Shown: piece by piece, positions 48,722 through 59,709 of the stretch
How the letters are laid out: each line of letters opens with the position of its first letter
Position numbering within the stretch: position 1 is the first letter of the stretch
Assembly (NCBI RefSeq): GCF_032918005.1
Contig: NZ_CP136628.1
Coordinates: forward strand, 3,829,501 to 3,893,500
Direction of reading: 5' to 3'
Length of the DNA stretch: 64,000 nt
Source of the DNA: Bradyrhizobium sp. NDS-1
GTDB lineage: Bacteria > Pseudomonadota > Alphaproteobacteria > Rhizobiales > Xanthobacteraceae
Made by a program: the position numbers and the translations under genes
The notes under the pieces: model-generated
Told to the model about the DNA's origin: nothing
The model's input: the letters and a program-made list of their open reading frames with translations, nothing else
The model's database searches: none

Positions 48722-51700
48722 ATGCCGAGCGCCGGATTTGTTCACCTTCACGTTCACTCGGCCTATTCGCTGCTCAAGGGCTCGATCAAGATCGCCAAGC
48801 TCGCCGAGCTTGCCAAGAAGGATCACCAACCGGCCCTGGCGCTGACGGACACCGACAATCTGTTCGGTGCGCTGGAGTTCTCCGACAAGATGGCGGGCTC
48901 CGGTATCCAGCCGATCGTCGGCTGCGAGCTGGCGGTCGATTTCGGTGATCAGGATCCGAACGCGCGCAACGCGATGGGGCCCTCGCGCGTGGTGCTGCTG
49001 GCGGCGCAGGAGCGCGGCTATCGCAGCCTGATGCGGCTGAACTCGCGCGCGTTCCTCGAATCGCCGGACAGCCATGCGCCCTTCGTCAAACTCGACTGGT
49101 TCGACGGGGAGACAGAAGGCCTGATCGCGCTGACGGGCGGACCGGACGGGCCGGTCTCGCTGGCGCTGGCCGGCGGCCATGCCGAACTCGCCGCGCAGCG
49201 CTGCGAGCGTCTGGCCGGCCTGTTCGGCGACCGCCTCTACATCGAATTGCAGCGCCACAACACCGACAAGGAGCGGCGTGTCGAAAGCGGCCTGATCGAC
49301 ATGGCCTACGCCAAGGGATTGCCGCTGGTTGCGACCAACGAGCCGTATTTCGCCTCGACCGACGATTACGAAGCGCATGACGCGCTGCTGTGCATCGCCG
49401 GCGGTCGGCTGATCGCCGAGACCGAGCGGGAGCAGCTCACGCCCGATCACCGTTTCAAGACCCGCGCCGAGATGGCGGTGCTGTTCGCCGACATTCCGGA
49501 GGCGCTGGCCTCGACGGTGGAGATCGCCGAGCGCTGCTCCTTCCGCCCCATGACGCGCAAGCCGATCCTGCCGTTCTTCACTGTCGGCGCCGCGCAGAGC
49601 TCGGACGCTGCAGCGGTCGAGTCGGCGGAATTGAAGCGCCAGGCGGAGGCGGGGCTTGCCAACCGCCTCAGCGTCCACGGCCTGTCCCAGGGCACCACGG
49701 AAGAAGACTACAACAAGCGCCTGGCGTTCGAGCTCGACGTCATCATGCGCATGAAATACGCGGGCTACTTCCTGATCGTGTCCGACTTCATCAAATGGGC
49801 GAAGAGCCAAGGCATTCCGGTCGGGCCGGGCCGCGGCTCCGGCGCAGGGTCGCTGGTCGCCTGGGCGCTGACCATCACCGACCTCGACCCGATCAAGTTC
49901 GGCCTGCTGTTCGAGCGCTTCCTCAATCCCGAGCGCGTCTCGATGCCGGACTTCGACATCGACTTCTGCCAGGATCGCCGCGGCGAAGTGATCAGTTACG
50001 TGCAGCAGCGCTACGGCCGCGACCAGGTCGCGCAGATCATCACCTTCGGGACGCTGCAGGCGCGCGGTGTGCTGCGCGACGTCGGCCGCGTCCTGCAAAT
50101 GCCTTACGGGCAGGTCGACAAGCTCACAAAACTCGTGCCGCAGAATCCGGCCGCGCCGGTGACGCTGGCCGCCGCGATCGAGAGCGAGCCAAAGCTCCAG
50201 GCGTTTCGCGATGAAGATCCGGTGGTGGCACGCGCCTTCGACATCGCCCAGCGCCTGGAAGGCCTGACGCGCCACGCCTCGACCCATGCGGCCGGCATCG
50301 TGATCGGCGATCGTCCCCTGAGCGAGCTCGTGCCGCTCTACCGCGATCCCAAATCCGACATGCCGGTGACCCAGTTCAACATGAAATGGGTCGAGCCGGC
50401 CGGCCTCGTGAAGTTCGACTTCCTTGGCCTGAAGACGCTCACCGTGCTCGACGTCGCGTGCAAACTCTTGAAGCCGCGCAACATCCATGTCGATCTTGCG
50501 ACGCTGCCGATCGACGATGCCGAGAGCTACCAGATGCTGGCCCGCGGCGAGGTGGTCGGCGTGTTCCAGGTTGAAAGCCAGGGCATGCGGCGCGCGCTGG
50601 TCGACATGCGCCCGGACCGTTTCGAGGACATCATCGCGCTGGTGGCGCTGTATCGGCCGGGCCCGATGGCGAACATCCCGACCTATTGCGCGCGCAAGCA
50701 CGGCGACGAGGAGCCGGAATATCTGCATCCCGTGCTGGAGCCGATCCTGAAAGAGACCTTCGGCGTCATCATCTACCAGGAACAGGTGATGCAGATCGCG
50801 CAGGTGATGTCGGGCTACTCGCTCGGCGACGCCGACCTCCTGCGCCGCGCCATGGGCAAGAAGATCCGCGCCGAGATGGACAAGCAGCGCGACATCTTCG
50901 TCGCAGGCGCGGTCAAGAACGGCGTCCCGAAGGGACAGGCCGAGACCATCTTCGAGCTGCTCGCCAAGTTCGCGGACTACGGCTTCAACAAGAGCCACGC
51001 GGCGGCCTATGCGCTGGTGTCCTACCACACCGCCTACATGAAGGCGCATTATCCGGTGGAGTTCATCGCGGCGTCGATGACGCTCGATCTCAACAACACG
51101 GACAAGCTCTCCGAATTCCGCTCGGAGGCGCAGCGCCTCGGCATCAAGGTCGAGCCGCCGAACATCAACCGCTCCGGCGCGACATTCGAGGTCGGCGAGA
51201 AGACGATCTACTACGCGCTCGCAGCGCTCAAGGGCGTCGGCATCCAGGCGATCGAGCAGATCATCGAGGAGCGCACCAAGCGGGGATTGTTCACCTCGCT
51301 CGCCGACTTTGCCGCACGGGTCAATCCGCGCGCGATCAACAAGCGCATCATCGAAAGTCTCGCGGCCGCCGGCGCCTTCGACACGCTGGAGTCGAACCGC
51401 GCCCGCGTCTTCGCCGGCGCGGACTCGATCCTGGCCGCCTGCCAGCGCGCGCATCAAGCCGAAACCATCGGCCAGAACGACATGTTCGGGATGTCGGCGG
51501 ATGCACCGACCATCATGCTGCCGCAGATCGAGCCGTGGCTGCCGGCCGAAAAGCTCCGCCGCGAATACGACGCCGTCGGCTTCTTCCTGTCGGGCCATCC
51601 GCTCGACGATTACGCCACCGTGCTGAAGCGGCTGCGGGTGCAGAGCTGGGCGGAATTCTCGCGCGCGGTGAAAACCGGCGCCACCGCCGGCAAGGTCGCG

Positions 51701-52225
51701 GCCACCGTGGTCTCGCGCATGGAGCGGCGCACAAAGACCGGCAACAAGATGGGCATCATGGGACTTTCGGATCCCACGGGCCATTTCGAGGCGGTGCTGT
51801 TCTCCGAAGGCCTCGCGCAATATCGCGACGTGCTGGAGCCGGGCGCCGCCGTGCTGCTGCAGCTCGGCGCCGAGCTCCAGGGCGAAGACGTCCGCGCCCG
51901 CGTGCTGCACGCCGAACCGCTGGATGATGCCGCCGCCAAGACGCAGAAGGGGCTGCGCATCTTCCTGCGCGACACCAAGCCGCTGGACTCGATCGCCAAG
52001 CGTCTGGCGAATCCCGACATCGCGGCATCGAACGGCGCCGCGCCAAAGATCGGCAGTCCGGCCATCGCGCCGCGCTCCAATGGCGACGGCGAGGTCTCGC
52101 TGGTGATGATGCTCGACCTCGAGACCGAGGTCGAGATGAAGCTGCCCGGCCGCTTCAAGGTCTCGCCGCAGATCGCCGGCGCGATCAAGGCGGTCGCGGG
52201 CGTAGTGGACGTGCAGCAGATCTGA
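48722..52225 (+). CDS. dnaE: DNA polymerase III subunit alpha (replicative)
   Basis: A 1167-residue replicative polymerase. The N-terminal PHP domain begins FVHLHVHSAYSLLKGSIKIAKLAELAKK. The catalytic palm has GPGRGSGAGSLVAW (about residue 370) and PDFDIDFCQDRR with the metal-binding aspartates near residues 411-413. Further blocks are ARKHGDEEPEYLHPVLEPIL, GVIIYQEQVMQIAQVMSGY and the helix-hairpin-helix/OB regions in the last 350 residues. N-terminus and length fit DnaE1, not the SOS-mutagenesis DnaE2/ImuC. No imuA or imuB is nearby. The upstream gap (48497-48721) shows no LexA box of its own. Confidence 0.95.
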   Translation: MPSAGFVHLHVHSAYSLLKGSIKIAKLAELAKKDHQPALALTDTDNLFGALEFSDKMAGSGIQPIVGCELAVDFGDQDPNARNAMGPSRVVLLAAQERGYRSLMRLNSRAFLESPDSHAPFVKLDWFDGETEGLIALTGGPDGPVSLALAGGHAELAAQRCERLAGLFGDRLYIELQRHNTDKERRVESGLIDMAYAKGLPLVATNEPYFASTDDYEAHDALLCIAGGRLIAETEREQLTPDHRFKTRAEMAVLFADIPEALASTVEIAERCSFRPMTRKPILPFFTVGAAQSSDAAAVESAELKRQAEAGLANRLSVHGLSQGTTEEDYNKRLAFELDVIMRMKYAGYFLIVSDFIKWAKSQGIPVGPGRGSGAGSLVAWALTITDLDPIKFGLLFERFLNPERVSMPDFDIDFCQDRRGEVISYVQQRYGRDQVAQIITFGTLQARGVLRDVGRVLQMPYGQVDKLTKLVPQNPAAPVTLAAAIESEPKLQAFRDEDPVVARAFDIAQRLEGLTRHASTHAAGIVIGDRPLSELVPLYRDPKSDMPVTQFNMKWVEPAGLVKFDFLGLKTLTVLDVACKLLKPRNIHVDLATLPIDDAESYQMLARGEVVGVFQVESQGMRRALVDMRPDRFEDIIALVALYRPGPMANIPTYCARKHGDEEPEYLHPVLEPILKETFGVIIYQEQVMQIAQVMSGYSLGDADLLRRAMGKKIRAEMDKQRDIFVAGAVKNGVPKGQAETIFELLAKFADYGFNKSHAAAYALVSYHTAYMKAHYPVEFIAASMTLDLNNTDKLSEFRSEAQRLGIKVEPPNINRSGATFEVGEKTIYYALAALKGVGIQAIEQIIEERTKRGLFTSLADFAARVNPRAINKRIIESLAAAGAFDTLESNRARVFAGADSILAACQRAHQAETIGQNDMFGMSADAPTIMLPQIEPWLPAEKLRREYDAVGFFLSGHPLDDYATVLKRLRVQSWAEFSRAVKTGATAGKVAATVVSRMERRTKTGNKMGIMGLSDPTGHFEAVLFSEGLAQYRDVLEPGAAVLLQLGAELQGEDVRARVLHAEPLDDAAAKTQKGLRIFLRDTKPLDSIAKRLANPDIAASNGAAPKIGSPAIAPRSNGDGEVSLVMMLDLETEVEMKLPGRFKVSPQIAGAIKAVAGVVDVQQI

Positions 52226-52338
52226 CGCTTGCGCGCATTGCCGCAAACCAAAGCTTAACTAACAAGGTCACGCATGGTTTCGAAGTCTGCCGGCTACAGC
52301 TATCAGTTGTTCCCGGCGGGAACCAAGGAAGACGAATC

Positions 52339-53082
52339 ATGTGTGACAAATGCTCTGAAAATCTGGATCAATCGCTGGCGACGTCCCGGCGCTCGATGAT
52401 GCTTCTTGCCGCCTCGGCGCTGGGCGCAGCGGCCTTTGGCGGGGGCGCATCGGCCAAGGAGGCGAAGGCGCCGCCGAAGCCCCAGAACGTGCTGTCGCCC
52501 GATGCGGCGCTCAAGCGGTTGATGGAGGGCAATTCGCGCTATGTGTCGGGTGTGTCGCGCCGGCACGATTTCAAGCACGAGCGCGAGGCACTGGTCGGCG
52601 GTCAGAATCCGTACGCGGCCGTGTTGAGCTGCGCCGATTCGCGTATCGCGCCAGAATATGCCTTCGACAGCGGACGCGGTGATCTGTTCGTGTGCCGCGT
52701 CGCCGGAAACTTTGCCGGCGATGAGACCGTTGCGAGCATGGAGTACACCGTCGCCGTGCTCGGCACGCCCCTGATCCTGGTGCTCGGCCATGACAATTGC
52801 GGCGCCGTCGACGCGACGATCAAGTCGCTGAAGGACGACAAGCCGCTGCCGGGGCACATCCCGACGCTGGTTTCCGCGATCGCGCCGTCGGTGAAGGCGG
52901 CGGCCCAGCAGAGCGGGAACGCGCTCGACAACGCCATTCGTCAGAACGTCCTCGACAACGTCGCCAAACTGAAGTCGGCCGCCCCGATCCTCAACGCAGC
53001 GGTCGAGCAGGGCAAGCTCAAGGTGCTCGGCGGCATCTATCGTTTGAGCACCGGGACCGTCGAGTTGCTTGCCCAGAGCTGA
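52339..53082 (+). CDS. Beta-carbonic anhydrase with Tat signal
   Basis: A 247-residue exported zinc enzyme that interconverts CO2 and bicarbonate. The twin-arginine motif TSRRSMMLLAASALGAAAFGGGASA occupies residues 15-39, preceded by an odd CDKC pair at residues 2-5. The zinc ligands are Cys98 (in SCADSR, with the Asp100-Arg102 dyad), His151 and Cys154 (GHDNCGAVDATIK). The C-terminal GGIYRLSTGTVELL matches the family. A Tat signal implies that the folded, metal-loaded protein is exported to the periplasm, unlike the usual cytosolic form. Confidence 0.9.
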   Translation: MCDKCSENLDQSLATSRRSMMLLAASALGAAAFGGGASAKEAKAPPKPQNVLSPDAALKRLMEGNSRYVSGVSRRHDFKHEREALVGGQNPYAAVLSCADSRIAPEYAFDSGRGDLFVCRVAGNFAGDETVASMEYTVAVLGTPLILVLGHDNCGAVDATIKSLKDDKPLPGHIPTLVSAIAPSVKAAAQQSGNALDNAIRQNVLDNVAKLKSAAPILNAAVEQGKLKVLGGIYRLSTGTVELLAQS

Positions 53083-53348
53083 GCCCGACTCCCGGGCTAC
53101 CGGAGCCAGGCGGCCGCGCCTCTGCCGTTGAAGGGCGGCCGCCAGGGCGGGACTTGAAGGAGCCTCGCGCAGTTTCCAGGCTGCGCCGAGGCTGGCTTGA
53201 GGGTGGCACAAGGCTGACCTCGGGCCGACGCCGGTCGCGGCGTGGCCACGCCAACGCCTCAATCCGCGCCTTTCGTTCAACCGCCGTTCAGGCGGCCGAG
53301 CGCCTCATGCGCGGTGGCACCTCAACTGGAATAATGGGCAAGTAAACC

Positions 53349-56000
53349 ATGCGTGCGACGCTCAGGATCTTTATCTGCCTTTTCCTGCCGATCGTGATCG
53401 TTGCCGCCGGCGCGCCGGGACCAGTACGCGCCCAGCACCAGGAGAAGCGCATCGCGCTCGTGGTCGGCAACGGCGCCTACGCCAAGTCGCCGCTGGCGAC
53501 GACCGCGAACGATGCCGGCCTGATCGCCCAGACGCTGCAGGCGGCGGGCTTCGACGTGGTCGGCGCGCGCGATCTCGACGGCGACACGCTGCGCAAGAGC
53601 TTTCGCGATTTCGTCCAAAAGGCGCAGGCGTCCGGACCTGGCACGGTCGCGATGGTCTATCTGGCCGGCTACGGCGTGCAGCTTGCCGGCGAGAACTATT
53701 TCATCCCGGTCGATTCCAACATCACCCGCGACACCGACATCCCGACCGAGGCCCTGCGCATCAGCGACTACGCGCGCCAGCTCGCCGCCATCCCGCTCAA
53801 GGCCAACATCGTCGTGCTCGACGCCGCCCGAGCGCAGCCCTTCATCGAGGGTGGCCAGCCGATCGCCAGCGGGCTGGCGCTGGTCGAACCCGACGCGAAC
53901 ATGCTGATCGCCTTCAACGCCGCGCCCGGCACGGCGGCGCCGGAGGAGGCGGGGCCCTACGGCATCTACGCCCAGTCGCTGGCGGAGATGATCCGCACCG
54001 GCGGCCTGCCGTTGGCCGAGGTATTCGATCGCGTCCGCCTGCGCGTCAACGAGGCCAGCAAGGGCGCGCAAGTGCCCTGGAACGAGCAGAAGATCACGGC
54101 CCCGTTTTCGTTCTTCGAACGTGGGCCGGACGCGCCGCCGGAGGCCGCGAACGACCAGGTCGCCGCGATCCGGAGTAAGCCGATCCGCGATCTCGGCGTG
54201 CAGGATGCCTATGCCGCCGCGCTCGAGCGCGACACGCTGCCGGCCTATGAGGAATTCCTCGCGGCCTATCCCGGTGATCCGCTCGCCAAGCGCGTCAGGG
54301 CGATCGCGGCGGCGCGCCGCGAGGCGATCACGTGGCGGCGGACCTACCGCACCGACACGCCGGAGGCCTATTGGTCGTATCTGCGCCGCTATCCGCGCGG
54401 GCCCCATGCGGCGGATGCGCGTCGGCGCCTGGCGATCCTCACCGCGCCGCCCGAGCCCCCGCCAACCTTCGCGATGATCGATTACGACGTGCCGCCACCG
54501 CCGGCGGAGGAGGTCTTCTATGTCGATCGCCCCGTGCTGTATTTCGGCGATCCTGATTTCGGCTTCGCGCCGCCACCGCCGCCGCCGGTCTATTATCTGC
54601 CGCCGCCGCCGCCGGATTTCGTCGTGCTGTCGCCGCCGCTGCCCGTGATCGGCCTGTTCGTGCTGCCGCAGCCAGTGTTCGTGCCGATCCCTGTGTTCGT
54701 CAGGCCGCCGGTGTATGTCGCGCCGCCGCCGAACAACATCATCTACCAGAACATCCACAACACCACGGTCATCAACACCGTGATCAATCGCCCGCCGCCT
54801 CCGCCGACGGGCGCGGGGCCCGCGCTCGGCAATCTGGCGCCGGCCGTCGCCGGCCGCGCCAACCCGGCGGGTCCGGCGGTGCCGCAGGCCGTCGTCCAGC
54901 GCGCTACCCTGATCCAGCAGGGCAAAGCGCCGATGCCGCCGAGCTCGACCATTCAGCCGACGGCAAGGCCCGGTATCGCGGCACCGGGGCCGGCCAATGT
55001 CGCTCCCGCCGCAATTGCGCAGCCGCCGGTCGGAGCCAAGCCGCCGCAGGCCAATACCTTGCCGGCGCCAAGCATTCCTGGCGCGCCACCGGCCGGGGCA
55101 GGGGCGGCGCCCGGCGCTGTCACGCCCGGCGGTACACCGAGCCCGACCGCCACGGCCCCGGCCGGCAATGCTGCCGTGACCCCGCAAGCACCGGCACCTG
55201 CCAAGCTGCCGCAGGCCGATAAGCTGCCGCAGGCTAATACGTTGCCGACGCCCGGCACCCCGGGGGGGCCGCCGCCTCCGGCAAGGCCAGGGGGCGGGCC
55301 CGGCGCTGCACCGTCGCAGGGCAAGCCCGTTGCGACGACCACGCCGCCCGCCGGCACGATCCCCCCGGCGCAGCCAAACGCTGCAACAACTCCGGCGCCT
55401 AACCAGCCGGTCCCGGGAGGTGCGCCGGCGCCATCCGCTGGGCTGCCCAGGCCCGGTGCATCGCCGCCATCCGCGACTGATCCCCGCGGCCGGCCGGGCG
55501 GCGCCCAGCCGGGCGTTTTGCCGTCCCCGAGCACGGCCGGTAGACCGGCGATCCCGACGCCGGTCAGGCCGGCGACGCCTCCACCGCCGCCCGTAGCAGC
55601 GCGGGAGCCTTCCAGGATTCAGGATCACCGGCCCGCTCCGCCACCGCAGGCGGCCAGGCCCGCCTCGCCCGCAGCGCCTCCGCAAGCTCTGGCCAGACCG
55701 ACGCCGCCGCCACGCGTCGCACCACCTCCGCCGCCGCGTGCAGCGCCTCCGCCCGTAGCGGCGCGACCTGCAGCCCCGCCGCCTATGGCCCGGCCCGCAC
55801 CGCCGCCTCCAATGGCGCGGCCGGCGCCACCACCGCCGCCGCCGATGGCGCGGCCTGCGCCGCCGCCACCTCCCGTGGCACGGCCGGCTCCGCCTCCCAT
55901 GGCCGCCGCACCGCCGCGTATGGCAGCACCGCCGCCACAGCCAGCGCGACCGGCCGGACCGGCACCAAGGGGTTGCCCGCCCGGCCAGCCCAGGTGTTAG
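53349..56000 (+). CDS. Caspase-like (peptidase C14) protein lacking catalytic residues, with proline-rich tail
   Basis: An 883-residue protein with a signal peptide (cleavage near VRAQ, residue 29). Residues 33-265 are a caspase-like p20 domain: KRIALVVGNGAYAKSPLATTANDAGLIAQTLQAAGFDV and MVYLAGYGVQLAGENYFIPVD. The catalytic His of the GHG motif is replaced by Tyr108 (GYG), and the Cys of the LDACR motif by Ala160 (LDAARAQPF). It should therefore be proteolytically dead. A basic helical region follows (residues 275-370), then about 500 residues rich in Pro, Ala and Gly with runs such as PPPPPPVYYLPPPPP. It may be a scaffold in the periplasm. Family members with intact dyads are common in rhizobia. 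Confidence 0.82.
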   Translation: MRATLRIFICLFLPIVIVAAGAPGPVRAQHQEKRIALVVGNGAYAKSPLATTANDAGLIAQTLQAAGFDVVGARDLDGDTLRKSFRDFVQKAQASGPGTVAMVYLAGYGVQLAGENYFIPVDSNITRDTDIPTEALRISDYARQLAAIPLKANIVVLDAARAQPFIEGGQPIASGLALVEPDANMLIAFNAAPGTAAPEEAGPYGIYAQSLAEMIRTGGLPLAEVFDRVRLRVNEASKGAQVPWNEQKITAPFSFFERGPDAPPEAANDQVAAIRSKPIRDLGVQDAYAAALERDTLPAYEEFLAAYPGDPLAKRVRAIAAARREAITWRRTYRTDTPEAYWSYLRRYPRGPHAADARRRLAILTAPPEPPPTFAMIDYDVPPPPAEEVFYVDRPVLYFGDPDFGFAPPPPPPVYYLPPPPPDFVVLSPPLPVIGLFVLPQPVFVPIPVFVRPPVYVAPPPNNIIYQNIHNTTVINTVINRPPPPPTGAGPALGNLAPAVAGRANPAGPAVPQAVVQRATLIQQGKAPMPPSSTIQPTARPGIAAPGPANVAPAAIAQPPVGAKPPQANTLPAPSIPGAPPAGAGAAPGAVTPGGTPSPTATAPAGNAAVTPQAPAPAKLPQADKLPQANTLPTPGTPGGPPPPARPGGGPGAAPSQGKPVATTTPPAGTIPPAQPNAATTPAPNQPVPGGAPAPSAGLPRPGASPPSATDPRGRPGGAQPGVLPSPSTAGRPAIPTPVRPATPPPPPVAAREPSRIQDHRPAPPPQAARPASPAAPPQALARPTPPPRVAPPPPPRAAPPPVAARPAAPPPMARPAPPPPMARPAPPPPPPMARPAPPPPPVARPAPPPMAAAPPRMAAPPPQPARPAGPAPRGCPPGQPRC

Positions 56001-56100
56001 GCGATAGGTGTTAGGCGATGGGCGCTAGGCCATCGGTGCCAGCCATCGGGCGCCGGGAAGCGACCGAGGCTTTCAGGCGCCCGGATCGGCCGTTATTTCC

Positions 56101-56128
56101 TTGCTTCTGGCCGAAATGGCGCTATATA
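56101..56128 (+). promoter_or_regulatory. Candidate promoter of rpsB
   Basis: TTGCTT (56101-56106) and TATATA (56123-56128) are 16 bp apart and lie 113 bases before the rpsB start. The predicted leader of about 105 bases could hold the S2-binding site used for autoregulation in other bacteria. Confidence 0.5.
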
Positions 56129-56241
56129 GCGCGCCATCTCACACGGAAACATGGCTCGCAAGGCCGTCCGGTGGCAACCGGGGCGAGGACGCTCCGTCTT
56201 GCTCACACGTTTCCGGAGGAACCAACCGGAGAATTAGAACG

Positions 56242-57237
<996 letters not shown>

Positions 57238-57256
57238 TCAAAAAGAGCGATGGATT

Positions 57257-57277
57257 GGCCGGATAGGATCCGGCCAC
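57257..57277 (+). other. Hairpin in the rpsB-tsf spacer
   Basis: TGGCCGGAT and ATCCGGCCA form a perfect nine-pair stem with a three-base loop, 20 bases after the rpsB stop. No T-run follows, so it may slow RNA decay or partly attenuate between rpsB and tsf rather than terminate. Confidence 0.5.
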
Positions 57278-57368
57278 CGTTTCAGTTGACGCGAATCCCT
57301 GAGATGGACCGCGGCGAGGCGATCAGGCCGCGCCGCGGCGAACCGGCAGGCACAAAGGATTTTCAACG

Positions 57369-58292
57369 ATGGCAACGATCACAGCTGCGATGGTCAAGGA
57401 CCTGCGCGAGTCGACCGGCGCAGGCATGATGGACTGCAAGGCCGCGCTGACCGAGAACGACGGTAACATGGAAGCGGCGCAGGATTGGCTGCGCAAGAAG
57501 GGTTTGTCCAAGGCCGCCAAGAAGTCGGGCCGCGTCGCGGCCGAGGGTCTGATCGGCGCGCTCACCAAGGGCACCAAGGGCGTCGTGGTCGAGGTCAACT
57601 CCGAGACCGATTTCGTCGCGCGCAATGGTCAGTTCCAGGGCCTGGTCAAGATGATCGCCCAGGTCGCATTCGACGTCGGCGCCGATGTCGAGAAGATCAA
57701 GGCCGCCAAGGTCGGTGAGGTCACGGTCGAAGCCGCGATCAATGATGCGATCGCCACCATCGGCGAGAACATGACGCTGCGCCGCGCAGCTTCGCTCGAG
57801 GTGAGCCAGGGCGTCGTGGCCCATTACGTCCACGGTGCCGTCATCGACGGCGCCGGCAAGATGGGCGTGATCGTGGCGCTGGAATCGGCCGGCAAGGCCG
57901 ACGAGCTCGCGGCCCTCGGCCGCCAGATCGCGATGCACGTCGCCGCCGCCAACCCGCTGGCGCTCGATCCGTCCGGCCTCGACCCGGCGGTCGTCAAGCG
58001 CGAGAAGGACGTGCTCGCCGACAAGTATCGCCAGCAGGGCAAGCCGGAGAACGTGATCGAGAAGATCGTCGAGTCCGGCCTCAAGACCTACTACAAGGAA
58101 GTCTGTCTGCTCGAGCAGGCCTTCATCCACGACACCGGCAAGTCGGTGGCGCAGGCGGTGAAGGAGGCCGAGGGCAAGGTCGGCGGCGCTGTGAAGATCG
58201 CGGGCTTTGTGCGCTATGCTCTCGGTGAGGGAATCGAGAAGCAGGAAAGCGACTTCGCAGCAGAGGTCGCCGCGGCCAGCGGCAAGAAGTAA
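57369..58292 (+). CDS. tsf: Translation elongation factor Ts
   Basis: A 307-residue nucleotide-exchange factor for EF-Tu. The N-terminal motif [32 protein letters not shown] and the core [18 protein letters not shown] are canonical. The two dimerisation subdomains follow, with [37 protein letters not shown]. It lies 131 bases after rpsB. The 60-base spacer after it contains alternative hairpins before pyrH. Confidence 0.96.
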   Translation: MATITAAMVKDLRESTGAGMMDCKAALTENDGNMEAAQDWLRKKGLSKAAKKSGRVAAEGLIGALTKGTKGVVVEVNSETDFVARNGQFQGLVKMIAQVAFDVGADVEKIKAAKVGEVTVEAAINDAIATIGENMTLRRAASLEVSQGVVAHYVHGAVIDGAGKMGVIVALESAGKADELAALGRQIAMHVAAANPLALDPSGLDPAVVKREKDVLADKYRQQGKPENVIEKIVESGLKTYYKEVCLLEQAFIHDTGKSVAQAVKEAEGKVGGAVKIAGFVRYALGEGIEKQESDFAAEVAAASGKK

Positions 58293-58293
58293 G

Positions 58294-58326
58294 CGCCGGA
58301 ACGTTCCTTCCGGCGTGCCGCCGGAA
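58294..58326 (+). other. Mutually exclusive hairpins between tsf and pyrH
   Basis: CGCCGGAA occurs at 58294-58301 and again at 58319-58326, and its complement TTCCGGCG sits between them at 58308-58315. The central arm can pair with either copy (loops of six or three bases), giving two competing eight-pair hairpins. No T-run follows. The structure ends 26 bases before the pyrH start. Confidence 0.6.
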
Positions 58327-58352
58327 GCGGCGCCCGGACAAGGAAAGTGCTC

Positions 58353-59069
58353 ATGACTGATCCGGTCTATCGTCGCGTCGTGATCAAGCTGTCCGGCGAA
58401 TATCTCGCGGGACAGCAAGGGTTTGGCATCGATCAGCCGACCGTCGACCGGGTTGCGGACGATCTGATCGCGGCTCGCAAGCTCGGCACCGAGGTTGCGG
58501 TCGTGATCGGCGGCGGCAATATCGTGCGCGGCGTCGAGGTCTCGGCCCGCGGCGTGTCGCGCCCGACCGGCGACACCATGGGCATGCTCGCCACCATGAT
58601 GAACTGCCTCGCGCTGGAAGCGGCGATCGAGCGCAAGGGCACGCCGGCGCGCACGCTGTCGGCCTTCGTCATGCCCGAGATTTCCGAGCTGTTCACCCGT
58701 ACTGCGGCGCACAAATATCTCGCCGAGGGCCGCATCGTTCTGCTTGGCGGCGGCACCGGCAATCCGTTCTTCACCACCGATACGACCGCCGTGCTGCGCG
58801 CCGCCGAGATCGGCGCTCAGGCGGTGCTGAAGGCGACCAATGTCGACGGCGTCTACTCGGCGGATCCGAAGAAGGATCCGTCCGCGACGCGGTTCGACCG
58901 GCTGAGCCATTCGCAGGCGATCGAGGGCGGCTACAAGGTGATGGATGCGACCGCCTTCGCGCTTGCCCGCGAGACGTCGCTGCCTATCATCGTATTCTCG
59001 ATCGCGGAGCCGGGGTCGATCGGCGCGATTCTGCGTGGCGGCGGCCACGGAACCATCGTCGCCGGCTGA
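58353..59069 (+). CDS. pyrH: UMP kinase
   Basis: A 238-residue amino-acid-kinase-family enzyme converting UMP to UDP. The ATG at 58353 ([20 protein letters not shown]) follows AAGGAAAG; a GTG two codons upstream is in frame. Motifs are [36 protein letters not shown] and [20 protein letters not shown]. The usual position between tsf and frr is kept. Confidence 0.95.
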   Translation: MTDPVYRRVVIKLSGEYLAGQQGFGIDQPTVDRVADDLIAARKLGTEVAVVIGGGNIVRGVEVSARGVSRPTGDTMGMLATMMNCLALEAAIERKGTPARTLSAFVMPEISELFTRTAAHKYLAEGRIVLLGGGTGNPFFTTDTTAVLRAAEIGAQAVLKATNVDGVYSADPKKDPSATRFDRLSHSQAIEGGYKVMDATAFALARETSLPIIVFSIAEPGSIGAILRGGGHGTIVAG

Positions 59070-59135
59070 CGGCTCACGGGCGCGCCCTTCGGGAAGGGTG
59101 CCGAGCGGTCGCCGGGATTTTGAAGGAGAAACGTG

Positions 59136-59699
59136 ATGCCCACGGGTAATTTCGACCTCAACGAAGTGAAGCGCCGCATGCAGGGCGCCGTCCAGTCCCT
59201 CAAACACGAACTCGGCGGTCTGCGGACGGGGCGCGCCTCCGCCTCGATGCTCGATCCGGTGCAGGTCGACGCTTACGGCACTCACATGCCGCTGAATCAG
59301 CTCGCCACCGTCAGCGTGCCGGAGCCGCGCCTGATCTCTGTGCAGGTCTGGGACAAGTCGATGGTCAAGGCGGTGGAGAAGGCGATCGTCGATTCCAATC
59401 TCGGCCTGTCGCCCGCGACCGAGGGCCAGGTGCTGCGTCTGCGCATCCCCGAGCTCAACGAGGAGCGACGCAAGGAGCTGGTGAAGGTCGCGCACAAATA
59501 TGCGGAAGCCGCAAAGGTCGCCGCGCGCCACGTCCGCCGCGACGGTCTCGACGTCCTCAAGAAGCTCGAGAAGAATCACGAGATGTCGGAGGACGACCAG
59601 AAGCGCCACGCCGACGAGGTGCAGAAGGCGACCGACGGCACTATCGCCGAAATCGACCAGCTGCTGGCCGCCAAGGAAAAAGAAATCCTCACCGTTTAA
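59136..59699 (+). CDS. frr: Ribosome recycling factor
   Basis: A 187-residue factor that splits terminated ribosomes with EF-G. The ATG at 59136 has an AGGAG site eight bases upstream; a GTG just before it is less likely. Conserved blocks are [71 protein letters not shown] and the helical C-terminus. Confidence 0.95.
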   Translation: MPTGNFDLNEVKRRMQGAVQSLKHELGGLRTGRASASMLDPVQVDAYGTHMPLNQLATVSVPEPRLISVQVWDKSMVKAVEKAIVDSNLGLSPATEGQVLRLRIPELNEERRKELVKVAHKYAEAAKVAARHVRRDGLDVLKKLEKNHEMSEDDQKRHADEVQKATDGTIAEIDQLLAAKEKEILTV

Positions 59700-59709
59700 G
59701 GCCGCCTTC

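Noticed and set aside
48722..52225. SOS mutagenesis polymerase DnaE2/ImuC, because LexA boxes lie upstream
   Set aside because: The N-terminus and length are those of the replicative DnaE1, imuA and imuB are absent, and the boxes sit over the promoter of the small gene at 48398, more than 340 bases before dnaE.
48617..52246. 1209-codon open frame on the minus strand
   Set aside because: It lies exactly opposite dnaE and is rich in Arg, Ala and His; GC-rich codon bias leaves the antisense frame open. It shows no family motif.
54480..55990. GC-rich short repeats that resemble a tandem or CRISPR-like array
   Set aside because: They are proline codon runs inside the open reading frame of the caspase-like protein, without regular spacers.
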